Shown here: positions 39,922 through 52,066 of the stretch, one piece after another | Numbering within the stretch: position 1 is the first letter of the stretch | Layout of the letters: the number at the start of each line of letters is the position of its first letter | Assembly: GCA_003024175.1 (NCBI GenBank) | Contig: MDYQ01000032.1 | Location: forward strand, 62,001 to 126,000 | From: Planoprotostelium fungivorum | Taxonomy: Eukaryota; Evosea; Variosea; Cavosteliida; Cavosteliaceae | Length of the DNA: 64,000 nt | Direction of reading: 5' to 3' | Notes under the pieces: model-generated | The model's database searches: none | The model's input: only the letters and a program-made list of their open reading frames with translations | Told to the model about the DNA's origin: nothing | Position numbers and translations under genes: made by a program

Positions 39922-42065
39922 TTACTTCTTTTCGGGTTGTTCTGAGGCGGAAGCTCTTCCGTAGGTGTTGACGAGGTGCTTCAACTTGGACGCACTCTCG
40001 GAGGTCAAAGCCTCTTGACTCTTCAGACGCCAGGCCCAGTTGCCCTCGGCCGTGGCAGGTGTGTTCATCCTCGCTTCGCTGCCGAGGTCTAAGACGTCCT
40101 GCAGCTGCACGATGCTCGTGTAGGCTGTAGAGGAGATGGCCAAGCGGATCATGTCCCAACTGGCCGTCTCGATGATTTCCTTCGCTTCGTCCTGAAATTT
40201 CGTTGGGATTCCAGCGGATTTTAGATGTAATCTCGCTCACTTTCTCGCGATCTGAAGAAGCGGAGACGTCGGCGTCACCTTCTCCCCTCTTTCTCTTCTC
40301 TCCCGGGGCGACCGAAGGCGTTGTAGATCGTCCCAAATAATCGCGCAGGAACCTCCTCTGCTCGGGTGTCGCTTTCTCTGCGAATCCTCGAACCTGCGAA
40401 TCTCAGCAGTGATGGTGCGGCCGTGTCCCACCGTGTCGTTATCGTGGGTACCAGTGTAGATGACAGTGCCAGGGTAAGGAACATTGTGAGGCAGGTGTTC
40501 GCTGTTGGGGCTGTCCCAGGCGAATTGTAGAACCTATGACGTCATCACGACGTCATCACACGTCACCCACCCTCATTCCTGGGAATTGGAGGCCTTCCCG
40601 GAGATCAGTGACTTCCTTTGTGATGAGACCGAGGTCCTCAGCGATGATTGGAATCTTCTTCTTCAGCTGCTCGTTGACCGACTTGAAGACTTTGTCACCC
40701 GCGCCTGCCTCGTTGTAGATCGACACGGTGAGTTCTCTCACCTTCGACCCATTTTCCTCCCTGGGCCGTCTTATCTGTGATGGGCACCTGAACGAATCAA
40801 TATCGTCCGTCTACAACGTTGTAGATCACCTCCCAGGCCGCCTGGAAGCCTCTAAAGTGATCGATTCTGACGATATCTGCCAGGGCGAGAGTCCTCCTGA
40901 ATCGAAGAGCCCACCACTTGTAGTCTATCTCCATCAGTCTCTGATGACGTCACCACACGTCACTCACTCTCTTCCGCGCAGGCCTTCCAGTCGTACATCG
41001 GGTTACCCCACAGCTGGCCCGTTGCACTGAAATAATCGGGAGGGACACCGGCTTGTACGGTCTGTCTTCCCTCGGCGTTCAACTTGAAGAGTTTTTGGTT
41101 GGCCCAAACGTCGGCGGAATCGTAGGCCACGAAGATCGGAATGTCACCGACCAATTTGATATTCAAATTTGCCGCCTTTTCTCGAGTGGCTTTCCACTGG
41201 GAGAGGTGAGGGAGCGTTGTAGATCGTGACGTCACCTGTTCTGCGAAGAGGAATTGGTTGAAGTAGTGCTCGTCGATGGCATCGGCGTAAGCTTGTCTGG
41301 CCTTGTCAAGCGCATCTGCGCTGCGATTTCTCAATTCTGCGGGCCATTCCACCCAGCACTTCTTCGTGTCTTCGCTGATGGCCATGAAGAGGGCGAAATC
41401 TTCCAACCATTCTTTTCCTTGAGATTTCACGTATTCTTCCATCTTCTCCTTCCATTGTCCCAACTGCTCGTGTTGCACCTGTCCTCCATCATCATCGCGA
41501 TCATCATCACGATCGTTGATCTTCACCTCTCCCGATCGGAAACGATCACGAGCGAGCCTGAGAGCTTTACGCTTGAGGGGTGTCAGATTGTTGTAGTCCA
41601 CCTTCTCTTGGTTCAACTGAGTCAACTCCTTCACATCCTCTGGCTTCAACAACCCCACATCCAGAAGAGGCTGTTCGTAGGTCAGTTGCAGCTGCATCGC
41701 ATGTGTGACGTCTCACCTCTAAGGCGATCATGGCAGGGCTGGCGGCCATAGCACTTGGTACAGCGTAGGGGGTACCTGATCGATCGATGAGACGGTGAAA
41801 TCTCGTGTGAAACTCACCAGCATGACCGTGTGGGTTGAGAGGTAAGAATTGCCACAGGGTCTGTCCGGCTTCATGCATCCAGTCTAAGAACTTGATGGAG
41901 GCAGGTCCGACGTCACCGATACCGTATGGGCCTTGTGTTCGTCTGAGATGAAGGATGATTTGATGGCAGGTATTCACCTGGAAGAGAAGTGGGATGCAGT
42001 AAGATACCGGATCTTCTGACTTCGAGAGAAGTGATGGATTCCTCAGATTGAGAGTTGGTCGTCAT
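39922..42065 (-). CDS. 4-alpha-glucanotransferase (GH77, MalQ/DPE1 type)
   Basis: Starts MTTNSQSEESITSLEVRRSG (ATG complement 42065-42063) and ends SEQPEKK at TAA complement 39922-39924. GH77 blocks: GILLHPTSLPG, YGIGDVGPASIKFLDWM, WQFLPLNPHG and YAVPSAMAASPAMIAL. Further along are KLVGDIPIFVAYDSADVW, IVRIDHFRGF (nucleophile Asp), IIAEDLGLIT (acid/base Glu) and YTGTHDNDTVGH. It disproportionates maltodextrins (EC 2.4.1.25). An in-frame upstream ATG at 42167 would add MRRLASQTRLPHTIQHLSRS..., an Arg/Ser-rich stretch without acidic residues that could be a mitochondrial presequence; which start is used is open. With the TreZ-type enzyme it points to an alpha-glucan/trehalose route. It converges on the kinase gene, 71 bases between stops. 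Confidence 0.9.
40810..40825. repeat. Intronic palindrome TCTACAACGTTGTAGA
   Basis: A perfect 16-base palindrome in an intron of the GH77 gene, a few bases from the splice site on the minus strand. Confidence 0.85.
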
Positions 42066-42369
42066 TTTCCTGATGGATGGAAGCTTGAGCGAAGGGATGG
42101 ACAAGGGAGATCGTGAGAGGTGTTGGATCGTGTGAGGTAACCGTGTCTGGCTGGCGAGTCTTCTCATTCGTGTTCGTCACAGTGCCATAAAATTTGGGAG
42201 ATTTCTACCAGTTGCACGTGAAGTACGTAACTAGTCAGCCACATCATGATGTTGTGATGGCTTCGACTCGCGTGCATGGATGGACGGTCATAGTGTCTCA
42301 CAGACATCACAGTTCAAGAATTGATCCTGTTCTACATCACACGATGGAGAGATGAAGTAATATAAACTT

Positions 42370-45300
42370 TTATTGTAGAGGATTTCCTCTTATCGTTCCC
42401 CTCATACCCGAAGGCTTTCTTAAGGTTCCTTGTGGTGTCGTCTCCTTCTGTACCTGTTCATCCATCAGTCATCGAAACGTACGATATTCAAGAATAAAAT
42501 GATTTTCGTAGAATATCGATCAAAGTCACCTGAGAAGAGACGAGATTCAACAGATTGCTCATGTTCTGTTGAGGTTTCTCTGCGGCAACGGCGATTCCAG
42601 CTCGTAGACTCTTTGTCCTTCTCATCTTCAAGATGTGCTCCTGCAACTGCTGCATTCCCTGCTCTTCCGTCTCTTCTTTCTCTTCACTCCCTTCGGGGAG
42701 GATGACTTTGACTCTCTGTCTGGGTGCCACCATGTGGCTCTTGGCTCTCTTCCTCAGTTCCTCCTGCTTCCTCCTCTCTACGTCCGCTCTACAACGCTGT
42801 AGACGGTCAATACATCGTCTTCGTATCGTATCATACCTCGATGGAACCGTTGAAGGAGATGAGAAGAGAGAAGAAGTCCTCCCATTTGTATATCTCTGGA
42901 TCCTCTCCAAATCTCGTGGCCAGTTTCTTGAACTTACCCGCCACGGCTTCCACCCTCGCGTTGATGGATTCAGACCTCACCCTGCAACGGTCAGATCCAT
43001 CTACAACGTTGTAGATCCGACTCACTTGGCGCGGTCGACAAAGAGGTTGAGCCTGGAGATGTAGGCACGGTTTGAAGGGTGAGAGGCTTCTTCTGAAGAG
43101 TTGGAGAAGGAGTCAAGCTCGTCCGTTATCTTCTTGATGCCTACACGTATGGAGGCTCCTTCCTCTCTCAGTGTCTGTGAAGAGATGGAGCTGGCGCTGG
43201 GAACGGCTGACAGCTCGTCCCACCATCCGAGTATGTCTGGGTACTTGTTCTCCATCAGATCGGAGATCCAGTGGAGCAGAGTGCTGGCGTTATCGGCAGA
43301 TTTCGTGTCTCCGATCTGTTGAAGTGTCAGATCTTCCCACCGTTTCTCCATCTTCCCACCTTCAACAAGACGTCCAATTTGAATCCGTAAGCCCTTCCAT
43401 TGGGTGTGCCCCCGTTGAGATGATTTCCCACGGCCAGAACGATCTGCAGGAGTTGTCTGAACTTCTTCGAAGAGAGACACTCGTCGAATGCTCTGTCCAA
43501 AGTGTTGAGGCTGGGCGTGAGGTCGTTCAGCTTCGATTCGAAGCATCTCATGAAGAGCCAATTCTCCACGCGGGAGTTGATCCGTGGGACGTTCTCCAAT
43601 TCCAAGATGAACATCTCCGGTCGATCTAATTTTGCACGATCTCCCGTAAAATCTCTCACCATGGCAACCTGATACTGTCAGTTCGAAATTTCGACGGAAT
43701 TTGTTCACCTCCTCCGGTGTGGGTACAATGTTCTTCAGAGCGGTGAGTTGCTCCAAGCTCATGACGTGATCGTCTAATCCCATGAGAGCCCTTCTCAGCT
43801 GATTGAAATCCATCTTCAGCTGCCCCAAGGCGATTCCAATGTGATTGGCTCTCTTGTGATCCAAGAGACTGACCTTCCTCTCCTTGCTGGGTCCACTTCC
43901 TTCGCTTCTCACGGTCACCGCGGCCACTTTCGTACAGAAGTTCTGCTCGAGGTCGCTGACGTCGTAATGGATGACTTCCTTGCATTCGCTCCAGATGGTG
44001 GCCATGATCTTTCCATTATGGATCTTCTTCCAGGCGAGACGCTTCATCTTGGAGCTGGGGTTGATCACGGGCTTGGGTGGGAGGCCTGGGAGACCTTCAG
44101 ACTTTGGGAAACCATTGGAGGGGCCCATGGGAGGGGGTGGAGGTGCACCACCGGGGGGAGGGGGTGGTGGGGGTCCACCAGGTGCCGCGGGAGGGGGGGG
44201 AGGGGCGGAAAAGCTACCCGGTGGGGGAGGTGGGGGTGGGAGGGAGAGTTCTTCCGTTTTTCCGTTGAGCTGCTGGGCGTCGGCCTGGGTGATCTTACCG
44301 TTGGCCAGGGAGATGTACTGACGCAGTTGATCGGAAATATCTGTGGGAGCTTCTCTGATCTTGAAGTAGATCTGGTTGAGTTCATCCTGAGTCTTCTGCA
44401 ACTTCTCCTCGAGATCTCTCACGGCGGCGTTCGTGTTCTGAGGGCGTGAGATGACGTTCTACAACGAGCCACACCTGCTCTCCCGATGCACCCATCTCTC
44501 TGATCCTCTTCTCGAGAGATTCCATCTGCTCGTCGTGGTTTCTCCTCATATCTGTGATGGTCTCGTGGGCCACAAAGACTGTACAGATTGTCATCCACGT
44601 GTGGTGACGTCATCACACGTCATCACTCACGTGAATCCAACGGTATTCCGGGTTCCAAAGTGACGATCTTCTCCACGACGGTGGAGATGTATTTATAGAT
44701 CTGAGCTGCCCTGGGGTCATCGTCTCGGACTGACAACAGCTTGTTCGATATAGACAAGAGTTGTCCGGTCTGTCCTGTTCTCTTCCTCATCTCTTCCAGG
44801 GCCTCGCCTAGATCGGAATAATTTGTCTCCGGTAGAATGGCCGTCGTCAGTTTACGCATCTCATCGGTGTCCATCTGTCGAGGTGAATACACCGCGGAAT
44901 TTTGGCGGGAAAATGTTACCTTCTTCTCGGTGCGGTACAATTGGACTTGGATTCTAAGTTCCTCGTCGACGGTCTGTGACATACTCTCGATCATTCTGGA
45001 CAGGCCCATCTCATCTAGTTCGTACCGGATGGTACTCCTCTGGTTGAGATCCTTTGGTGAATGGATGAGGGAGTTGACCACTCGCATCAGGGCCACCTGT
45101 GGGGTGATGAGGAAATTTCCGGGAATTTTCTGTACCTTGACGAGGATTTCGTTTTCCAGTGAAAACTCGCGGAGGATATCGAATCGGTTGTGGTCTCCTC
45201 TCTGTCTCTTGGTAAACTCGAACGCATCGAGGACCAAGCTGATGATGATGCGTCAGATCGATCGATGGAGATCATCATGGGGGACTCACTGGTATCCCTC

Positions 45301-46683
45301 AGGTACATTGGCGATCTCGGCCAACATCTCCAGGACCACGACCTGTGACTCGTCAGACGATGATGGAAGATGCGATCTCTCACCTTCTTGAAGTTGTTGC
45401 CCGATTCGTTGAGATCGGGAGAGAGGAGGGAGACTAACTTTCTCAGGCCGTATGGAACGGTGAGCATCTCTTGAAAGGCGATGGGATCTTTGATCATCAT
45501 CTGGATGCAGTGCACCGCCTTGTCTAGATATTGAAAGTAGTTGTCTTCCGGACTGCATCGCGTCAGATGGACTCTCCATGCCTCGCGTGGCTCTCACCTC
45601 AACTTTTCACGCTTGAGGCAGATGAGCTCGAAGAGAAAGGATAAACCTTTGTTGTGTAAGAAGCCATCGAACCAACAGCCGGAGAGCTCTAATGATGCTT
45701 GGATGTGAAGCAATCCGATGATGGAGGGTTTCTTTGTCACGCTTTTAATACAATACAGAGGGGTCTTGCTCCCCAATAATTGGTCGTCGATCAGTACCAC
45801 CTGATTACGGTCGAATGAGAAGATGGTATGGCGATGGGAGCCCACCTTTCTACTGTTGGCGAGGGGAAAGTTGAGTTTCTTCTTTCTGACGGCCTTCTTG
45901 GCCTCCTCTGCCTTCTTCTTGTCTTCGCGAAGAACCAGTGTGGCTCCGTTCTTGACCGATTGTTCCAACAGACTCTTCTTCAGCTTGAGGTATCCCGTGG
46001 GATCTCGACTCGTGGACAGCATGTAATCTTCTGTCGATTCCCATCCCAGCAATGTGCCGATGACGGCTAACAGATTGATTACTGGCAAGGACATGTCCAC
46101 GTGAAGTTCTTCGACCGTCTTATCGGACACCGATGGGATTTGTCTGGATGACTTAGACGGATGGATATGATGTGATCCTCACAGTTTGATGGTTGATTTC
46201 GGTCGAAGATGAAGAATGTCATGATTCTCTACGCATAGAGATTCCAGCTGAGTGTTGTTGTCTAATCGGATCAGCTCTCCATTGTCGAAGGAGTGATACC
46301 ACAGGTGAAATTGTTCCGGCTGGGGGGTGGCTGTCTCGTTGTAAATCCTCGGAAACTCCGATCACCCTCGAAGGGACTCACACAACAGAGACATGCTCTT
46401 CAAGATGTGAGCCACAGACCTCTCACAAGTCCAATCTCGACCGAATGGCAGCATCTTCCAGCCGTCGGACTGATCGTTGAAGGCTACACCAGAGACGACC
46501 ACCAACAGCTCTATCATCTACCGAAGAAGTCAGATGATGTAATGCCAGACGGATCCCCACGTTGGTGGACGCCAGGCTCGCCGTCTTAGAGTGTCCTCTC
46601 TTTCTCATGGTCGCCTGACTCTCTTCATAATTGTTTACAGTGGCTTGGTTTGAATAGTTGCTTACAGTGCTTGTGTTTGACAT
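42370..46683 (-). CDS. Diaphanous-type formin (GBD/FH3-FH1-FH2-DAD-like)
   Basis: Starts MSNTSTVSNYSNQATVNNY (ATG complement 46683-46681). The N-terminal half is a GBD/FH3-like armadillo region (LPVINLLAVIGTLLGWES, DPIAFQEMLTVPYGLRKLVS, VVVLEMLAEIANVPEGYQ, DAFEFTKRQRG), then a coiled coil. FH1 is proline-rich (about 44270-44100: SLPPPPPPPG, GGPPPPPPPGG). FH2 has KRLAWKKI, IGIALGQLKMDFNQLRRAL, and LQIVLAVGNHLNGGT with GFKLDVLLKVG. The C-terminal MSNLLNLVSSQ, followed by a basic stretch, resembles the autoinhibitory DAD. FH2 dimers nucleate and elongate actin, FH1 feeds profilin-actin, and the DAD/FH3 contact is relieved by Rho GTPases. The stop is TAA complement 42370-42372. Confidence 0.92.
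42999..43016. repeat. Intronic palindrome ATCTACAACGTTGTAGAT
   Basis: A perfect 18-base palindrome in a formin intron (minus strand), beginning eight bases after the donor GTGAGTCG-type sequence. A near copy, TCTACAACGCTGTAGA, lies in another formin intron at 42788-42803. Confidence 0.88.
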
Positions 46684-47160
46684 CGTGAAAATATAAGTTA
46701 CGTCGTGTTCGTGTGTTGTACCTGGACCGTTCGTCAGCGACACCCCGACCACCTCTCCCTTCACCTGGCCTCGTGTCTTCTCATCGTTGAGTCCACATAA
46801 TGTCGGTGGAAACGTGGAACCCTCTTCCACCTCCATCATCGTCTCAAATGTCCCACAGGAAGAAACAAGACTCCACACTCTGGTTTAGAGTTCCAAAGCC
46901 TCTTCCAAGAATTTCTCGAGAGCACTGACAAGCCAAACGTATATGTCTATAGAAGACGAACGATGGAACCAAACCTGCGGGAGCTGTTTTCTAGCGCATC
47001 CTTGAGTAGGACCTGAAGCGTCAAACCAGCAGGGCATTTTAAATCTCAGGAGGTCTGAGGGCCCTTGGCACCTCCAAGTCCATGTCGTACTGCGGGTCAC
47101 GGAAATCTCAACTGCCAGTCGTTGTTAAGTAAAATCTCTGCACCTCTCCTTCATCTCTCG

Positions 47161-48234
47161 ATGAAACGCATCAAGGCACGGCTGCTCTCCGCACTCGGAA
47201 CGAAAGAGCACGCGGTTATAGCTGGGGAGCTGCCGCCTGTGGATTTGTCCTATGTGCACCAGTCCAAAGCCCATCCCCCGACGGATGGATTAGAGGATGA
47301 AGGAGGAGATGCACCGACTATCGAACAGAGGAAGTTATTCTTCGAGTTCGATAAGCCCATTAAAGTCTCAGCCCCCATAGACACACAAATCAGAGATCCA
47401 AAGAGGAGGCGATGCAGGTTTGACAATGGATATGAGTCACAATCATTCTGACTCCAGCAGCACCAGTAGTAGCAGTTCTTCTACTCCATCGACCTCTGAA
47501 GAAGTCGCTTCAAACAATGCAACCCCCACGTCCGTCGTAGAGGTTCCCAAAGTCCCCAAGGTAATCTAATTGAGAACCATCGCGAGACATTCCATTCATA
47601 TTCTTTACAGCATGTCAGCTTCGCAACTTCAGACATGAATCCAACTCGTAATTCAATCACAACGACCACCGCAGCGCCGTCGTATTTTGATATTCTACTC
47701 AATCACATCGCACCCCCCATAAAGGTGAAGATCCACTGCGATACAACATCTCCTCACGTCCCCTCAGAAGCAGACCCTCCTCCACAACGGTCCAGGATCT
47801 TTCATCGATATCGTGGGGTCCACCACGAACTCCCCGATCGTCGAAGAAGATGAAGCAGTAGACATCGACATCGAAGAGGTATGTGAACAGGTAGAACCGG
47901 TGCCACGAGAGTTCTTCTAACTCTGAGATAGGCTGGCGAATGGCTTTCATTCCTCTTGACGAAGAGACCCACGCGAGAGCAGCTCATCGATCGCGGAATA
48001 CTCAAAGGTGAAGACAACTCATCCACACGAAGAGATGAGCTCACATCTTCTACAGTGTCACCGCAGAACTGTTCGTCTATTCTGCACGAGAGTATCTGGA
48101 GGTTGAGTTTCCAGATGAGATCAGACGCTCTGAAGAAGAAATTGTCCAACCGACCGCCCATACAGACAGTCGAAGGCCTCATGCAGCCCGCCACAAACAT
48201 TTTACACCGTATCGAACTACTCCAGAGACGGTAA
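47161..48234 (+). CDS. RPEL-motif, PP1-docking protein (Phactr-like)
   Basis: Starts MKRIKARLLSALGTKEHAV. After Ser-rich disordered exons comes VPKVPKHVSFATSD, where KHVSF is a canonical RVxF PP1-docking motif. Next are DIDIEEAGEWLSFLLTKRP and KRPTREQLIDRGILK, which match the RPEL actin-binding consensus (RPxxxEL..RGIL). The final exon has SDALKKKLSNRPPIQTVEGL, an imperfect second RPEL with the ALKKKL lead-in seen in Phactr proteins. Stop TAA 48232-48234. RPEL repeats bind G-actin, and Phactrs couple that to PP1. Introns join in phase, for example the one ending just before CATGTCAGCTTC. It is divergent from the formin (478 bases apart). The Phactr relation is inferred from motif order only. 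Confidence 0.65.
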
Positions 48235-49004
48235 AGACACATGCCAGCCATCATCCAAACGAAGACGTATGAATAGAATGTACTATCACCCCAACGCGTC
48301 GTGGAAACGACGAAAAACGAATAAATCCGAGAGACGTTTCGTGAATCATTGTAGATGGGAGGAAGAATGGAAGTTCGGAGTGTCCGAGGAAATATACGCG
48401 AGATGACGCTGCCAGAACACGGCACCCGTGAGGGGTTCATAGCATCACCTGCCTTACGAGAAGGCGCGGCACTTGTTCCCCTATTGAACTATAAAAGAAG
48501 GAGCTTGTGCTCACAAGAGTAGGTGGAGAAGGGAAGAGGGAGGGATGAGCGGACATATGATCTTCTATAAATGAGCGGTTCTATCTTGATATGGACAGTG
48601 ATCAATGCAATTGTAATGGAGGGCTCACGCCGTACGATCGGCGAGACACTTCACCGTCGAGACCTTCTAGAGACACACATACATCTGGTTACGAATTCTT
48701 CTTCATCGAGTGTGTCATCGTGATCGGTCGGCTGTGTTGAGGAAGAAATTTCGAAGATGGTGTATAGATGATGGCGTTGTCTGATTGACGATGTGAACGA
48801 GTGGAGGATCGCGACATCAAGAATTCGACAAGGAAATAGAATGAGAGTAAGGAACTTACAGTACGGTGCAGAGGTGAAGACGTCATCCACGATCTAATCA
48901 CTTCAAACAGACAGGATTATCGTGATTGCGTAAAATCTGATGGTGATCATGGTATCGGCTCACGATCGAGGGAGAGAAGAATCATACGAAATCAATCAGT
49001 CGTC
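48235..49004. other. Intergenic region with a TATA-like box
   Basis: About 770 bases. CTATAAAAGAAGG near 48489-48501 is a good TATA match but I could not assign it to a gene. A minus-strand frame (48651-48890, MDDVFTSAPYCKFLTL...) has no recognisable motif. A small non-coding RNA is possible but not supported. Confidence 0.35.
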
Positions 49005-50115
49005 GCAGTATCACATGTGTCGTGAGATCTGATGTTTTTAGAAGTTCAATCATCAGACGAAAGAAACAGACTCGACTTCCAATCTCTGATCGTGATAAGT
49101 TCACCGCTTCTACTTCGATGCATCATAACCCACTATGTATAGTAACCATCAGAAGATGATTCTCATCAGATCTCACCATCGGGTCTGCGAGCATCTTCAA
49201 CGGGGAGACTTGGATGAGAAGGGGCGGAACGCCCAGTCACGTGACTCGAAATTCCTCAACGTCTTTCTGAATCTGCGGTTATAACCGTTAAAACGCGGTA
49301 AGCTGAAAAGAAGAGAGGATTTACGCAGTTTGAGGTACCGGCAAATCATTTTCGCTCGGCACACAAAGCAGCAACCACAAAGGAAGGCAGCTCTTCAGCT
49401 CTTCAGCCACAACAACGATGGAACATCATATCGAGGATCTCCTTTGAGACACAAACCGTAACGGTAAACGCACCAGTCCACAAAGAACTCCACAACCACT
49501 TCTGATCAAGAGCACATGGGCTCACCACCTCTTTGGCCTCTCACAGCATCCTTTCGAAAGCCAAACTCTTGACTGCCCCCACCGACTGAGACAAGATCTC
49601 CAATGGAATGATCATCATACGGGCTCAACACCTTCAAGAGGACCCTCTTTTGCACGAGAGCAGACAAGAACGTGTCCCCAGCCACCTCCAACGACCCTCT
49701 CAAACGACAGTGATCACAAAGTAGCTTCTGCTCTCCTCTCGAGGATGAACACAGACTGTTGTCCCTGAGTTGGCGATGTGAGGTGACGAGGCTGCTACCA
49801 GGAGTCAGACCGACAAACGAACGAGAGATGTACGGCCAGTATTGCCTTCGGGCAGAAAACTGTATGTCCTTGGCTCGACCGCACAGAAGATGATACACGA
49901 AAGTGTTTGATTCTGGCCGGAGTGGAGACACCCTTTCGAGGGCCTCTACGAGGAAGGCAGGCGAGTGTCTGACGAGGCTGTGGTGTACGGGGTATGGCCG
50001 TACCCAGCCCAGGTAGAGCATCGGCGTTCCTTCTTCTTTCTCTCATGTGCATCGAGACGTTCACACGCACGAAGGCTCAACTTTGAATAAATCGAACTGC
50101 ATCGAATCTGTCTTC
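49005..50115 (+). repeat. Dispersed repeat, copy C (long)
   Basis: Full-length partner of copy B in the same orientation, sharing the 24-base block at 49221-49244 and the 3' end with TGAATAAATCGAACTG (about 50084-50099). A minus-strand frame of 171 codons crosses it but is interrupted in B, so I do not call it a gene. B and C differ by many substitutions and small indels upstream and are nearly identical over the last 350 bases. Confidence 0.8.
49221..49244 (+). promoter_or_regulatory. Conserved GGGCGGAACGCCC + CACGTG block of repeat C
   Basis: Identical to 30427-30450 in copy B. Its place near the 5' end of the unit suggests a promoter element. Confidence 0.55.
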
Positions 50116-50464
50116 TTTCTTCTCGAGATTGATGATCATCTTTGTCTATGAACATCTCTAGATGATCGACGGATCTTGTGCACACCCTTCTCTCTATCAC
50201 TGTATGTGATACGACACGGTTCGATCGGTTTTGCGATTATCATCCTGTGAAGTAGACATTACACGAGCGAAGATAAGACGCTTCCTTGCTCTCAATAACG
50301 TGGGTCAGATTTCATGTGTCAGCCATCTAGGGGGTGCACGTCTGTTGTCTATAATATCTGTTCGATCTTCTGCGATGAGTGCACATGTAAATAGAAGATT
50401 TAATCGACATCTCCTTGCTTCTGTTGCTTGTTGCCGTTCAGCTGATCTGATGTGATCGTCTCAA

Positions 50465-52011
50465 ATGTTCGTGCACTCCATATTTTCTTTTTGTGAAGAT
50501 GTCATCGCAGAAGGCGGGATGAGGACCCCACATGAGGTCGAATCCGCGACAACTGATACCGCAGAGACACAGTCAATAGAGTTAGAGGAATCCATACCTC
50601 TGGGAGACGATCGCAAATTTCCTATAGAGGATCGCAGAGAGACAGAAACGGTCTACGATGAAGACGAGGGAGTGATGTTAGATGTGGAGGAGATCAAAGG
50701 ACCTCAAGGACCCCCGGTGATGGCATACATCTTCTTAGGATTGGCTACCATTTCAGTTTCATCTGCTGCCGTTGTGCTGTTGTTTTTAACAGATGCTCCA
50801 CCACTCCGTCGATCAGCATGGCGTTTAGAGGTGGAAGATGCATCACACAAGGAATTAATTTCCGACTGACGATCATCCTAGATCTTGGTGCTCATCTTAT
50901 TACCCTTCTTCGTATATTCCTTCTTCATGATGCCTCGTGATCTGAGAGCACAATGTCTGGAATGGAAGAACATCCTGTTAACCCTCCTCAGTGGTGTTGC
51001 ACTTGGTAAGTCTCTCATCGTCTCTGTGCATCTGAATCGTCTCTAAATCATCGAAGCCCTTCACTTTGCATTTTGGATCGCTTCTCTCGACTGGACGTCG
51101 TTGACTCACAGTCTCCTCTTCGTCACATCCATGCCCATTCTCATCGTCGTCGTTCGTCTCATCGCGAGTCTAAAGTGTGTCTCCATCTCACCTTCGTCGT
51201 ATCACCTCATCCCCCACAGATTCATCAACCTCATGCGACCGGCGACCATCCATGAGATCATCGCTGCCGTCTTGGGCTTCGTTGGCATGTCTGTGAGTCA
51301 CTGCTTCACCCACGCCAACTTACGTCCATCAGATCACTATCTTAGATGCCAAGGCAGATAAAGAGGTGACCGTCTATGGTGATGCCGCCGCCCTGGCTGG
51401 TGCTCTCCTAGTTTGGATACACATGGAAGCAGGCCGCAGGTTAAGAGCATGGATGCCCCTCTTCATCTACACCTTCCCCGTCACCCTGGTGAGTCCCAAA
51501 TTCGAAACTTTAAAATGACGAATAAAAGGTGGCCACTCTGTGTCTCATCTTGGGATCCATCATCATCGAGGGCTCCCACTTTTTCGACATCTTTGGTTGG
51601 CTCGAATCGAAATACATCTACTACGTCCGTGAGTCATACCACCACCCATAGACACGATTGACCGAGTCAGTGTATCTGGGCTTCGTGCCCGGTCTGTTCG
51701 GTCACACCATCTTGAACAACGTCGTCAAATTCTTAGACCCCATCATCATCTCTGTCTTCCTCCTGATGGAACCACTCATCGGTTCCGTCCTCGGATATTT
51801 CATCGGAGTCTCTCCGGTTCCGGGAAAATGTGAGTTTGGCGCGTTGTAGAGTGGGCCCTCACAGGGAACAGGGACGTGGGTGGGTGGTGTCATCATTTTG
51901 ACTTCACTCCTGTGGATCATCGTCTCTGGTTCAGAGAATGCGAGGAGAAGTATATCGAGCAGATGGGACTACGTACGTAACCGAGCGATAGAGAGATGGA
52001 GGAATAAATGA
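50465..52011 (+). CDS. Drug/metabolite-transporter superfamily (EamA-like) membrane protein
   Basis: An acidic N-terminal tail (PHEVESATTDTAETQSIELE) is followed by about ten membrane segments: MAYIFLGLATISVSSAAVVL, ILVLILLPFFVYSFFM, ILLTLLSGVALALHFAFWIA, LLFVTSMPILIVVVRLI and IHEIIAAVLGFVGM. The second half has GDAAALAGALLVWIHMEA, IYTFPVTLVATLCLILGSII, YLGFVPGLFGHTILNNVVKF, PIIISVFLLMEPLIGSVLGY and WVGGVIILTSLLWIIV. HTILNNVVKFLDPIIISVFLLMEP is the typical EamA second-repeat end. The last intron (about 51831-51873) keeps phase with TWVGG. Stop TGA 52009-52011. Start 50465 or 50519 (MRTPHE). Substrate unknown. Confidence 0.8.
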
Positions 52012-52066
52012 GGTGGAGATTCTGTGGGACTTACGTATGTCAGTGATGGAGAATTCGGAACAAATT

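Noticed and set aside
43841-44449. 202-codon plus-strand Gly-rich frame over the formin
   Set aside because: It is the reverse complement of the FH1 polyproline and FH2 coding exons.
49506-50021. 171-codon minus-strand open frame across repeat copy C
   Set aside because: The frame is interrupted in copies A and B, it runs opposite to the AATAAA-ended unit, and it shows no domain.
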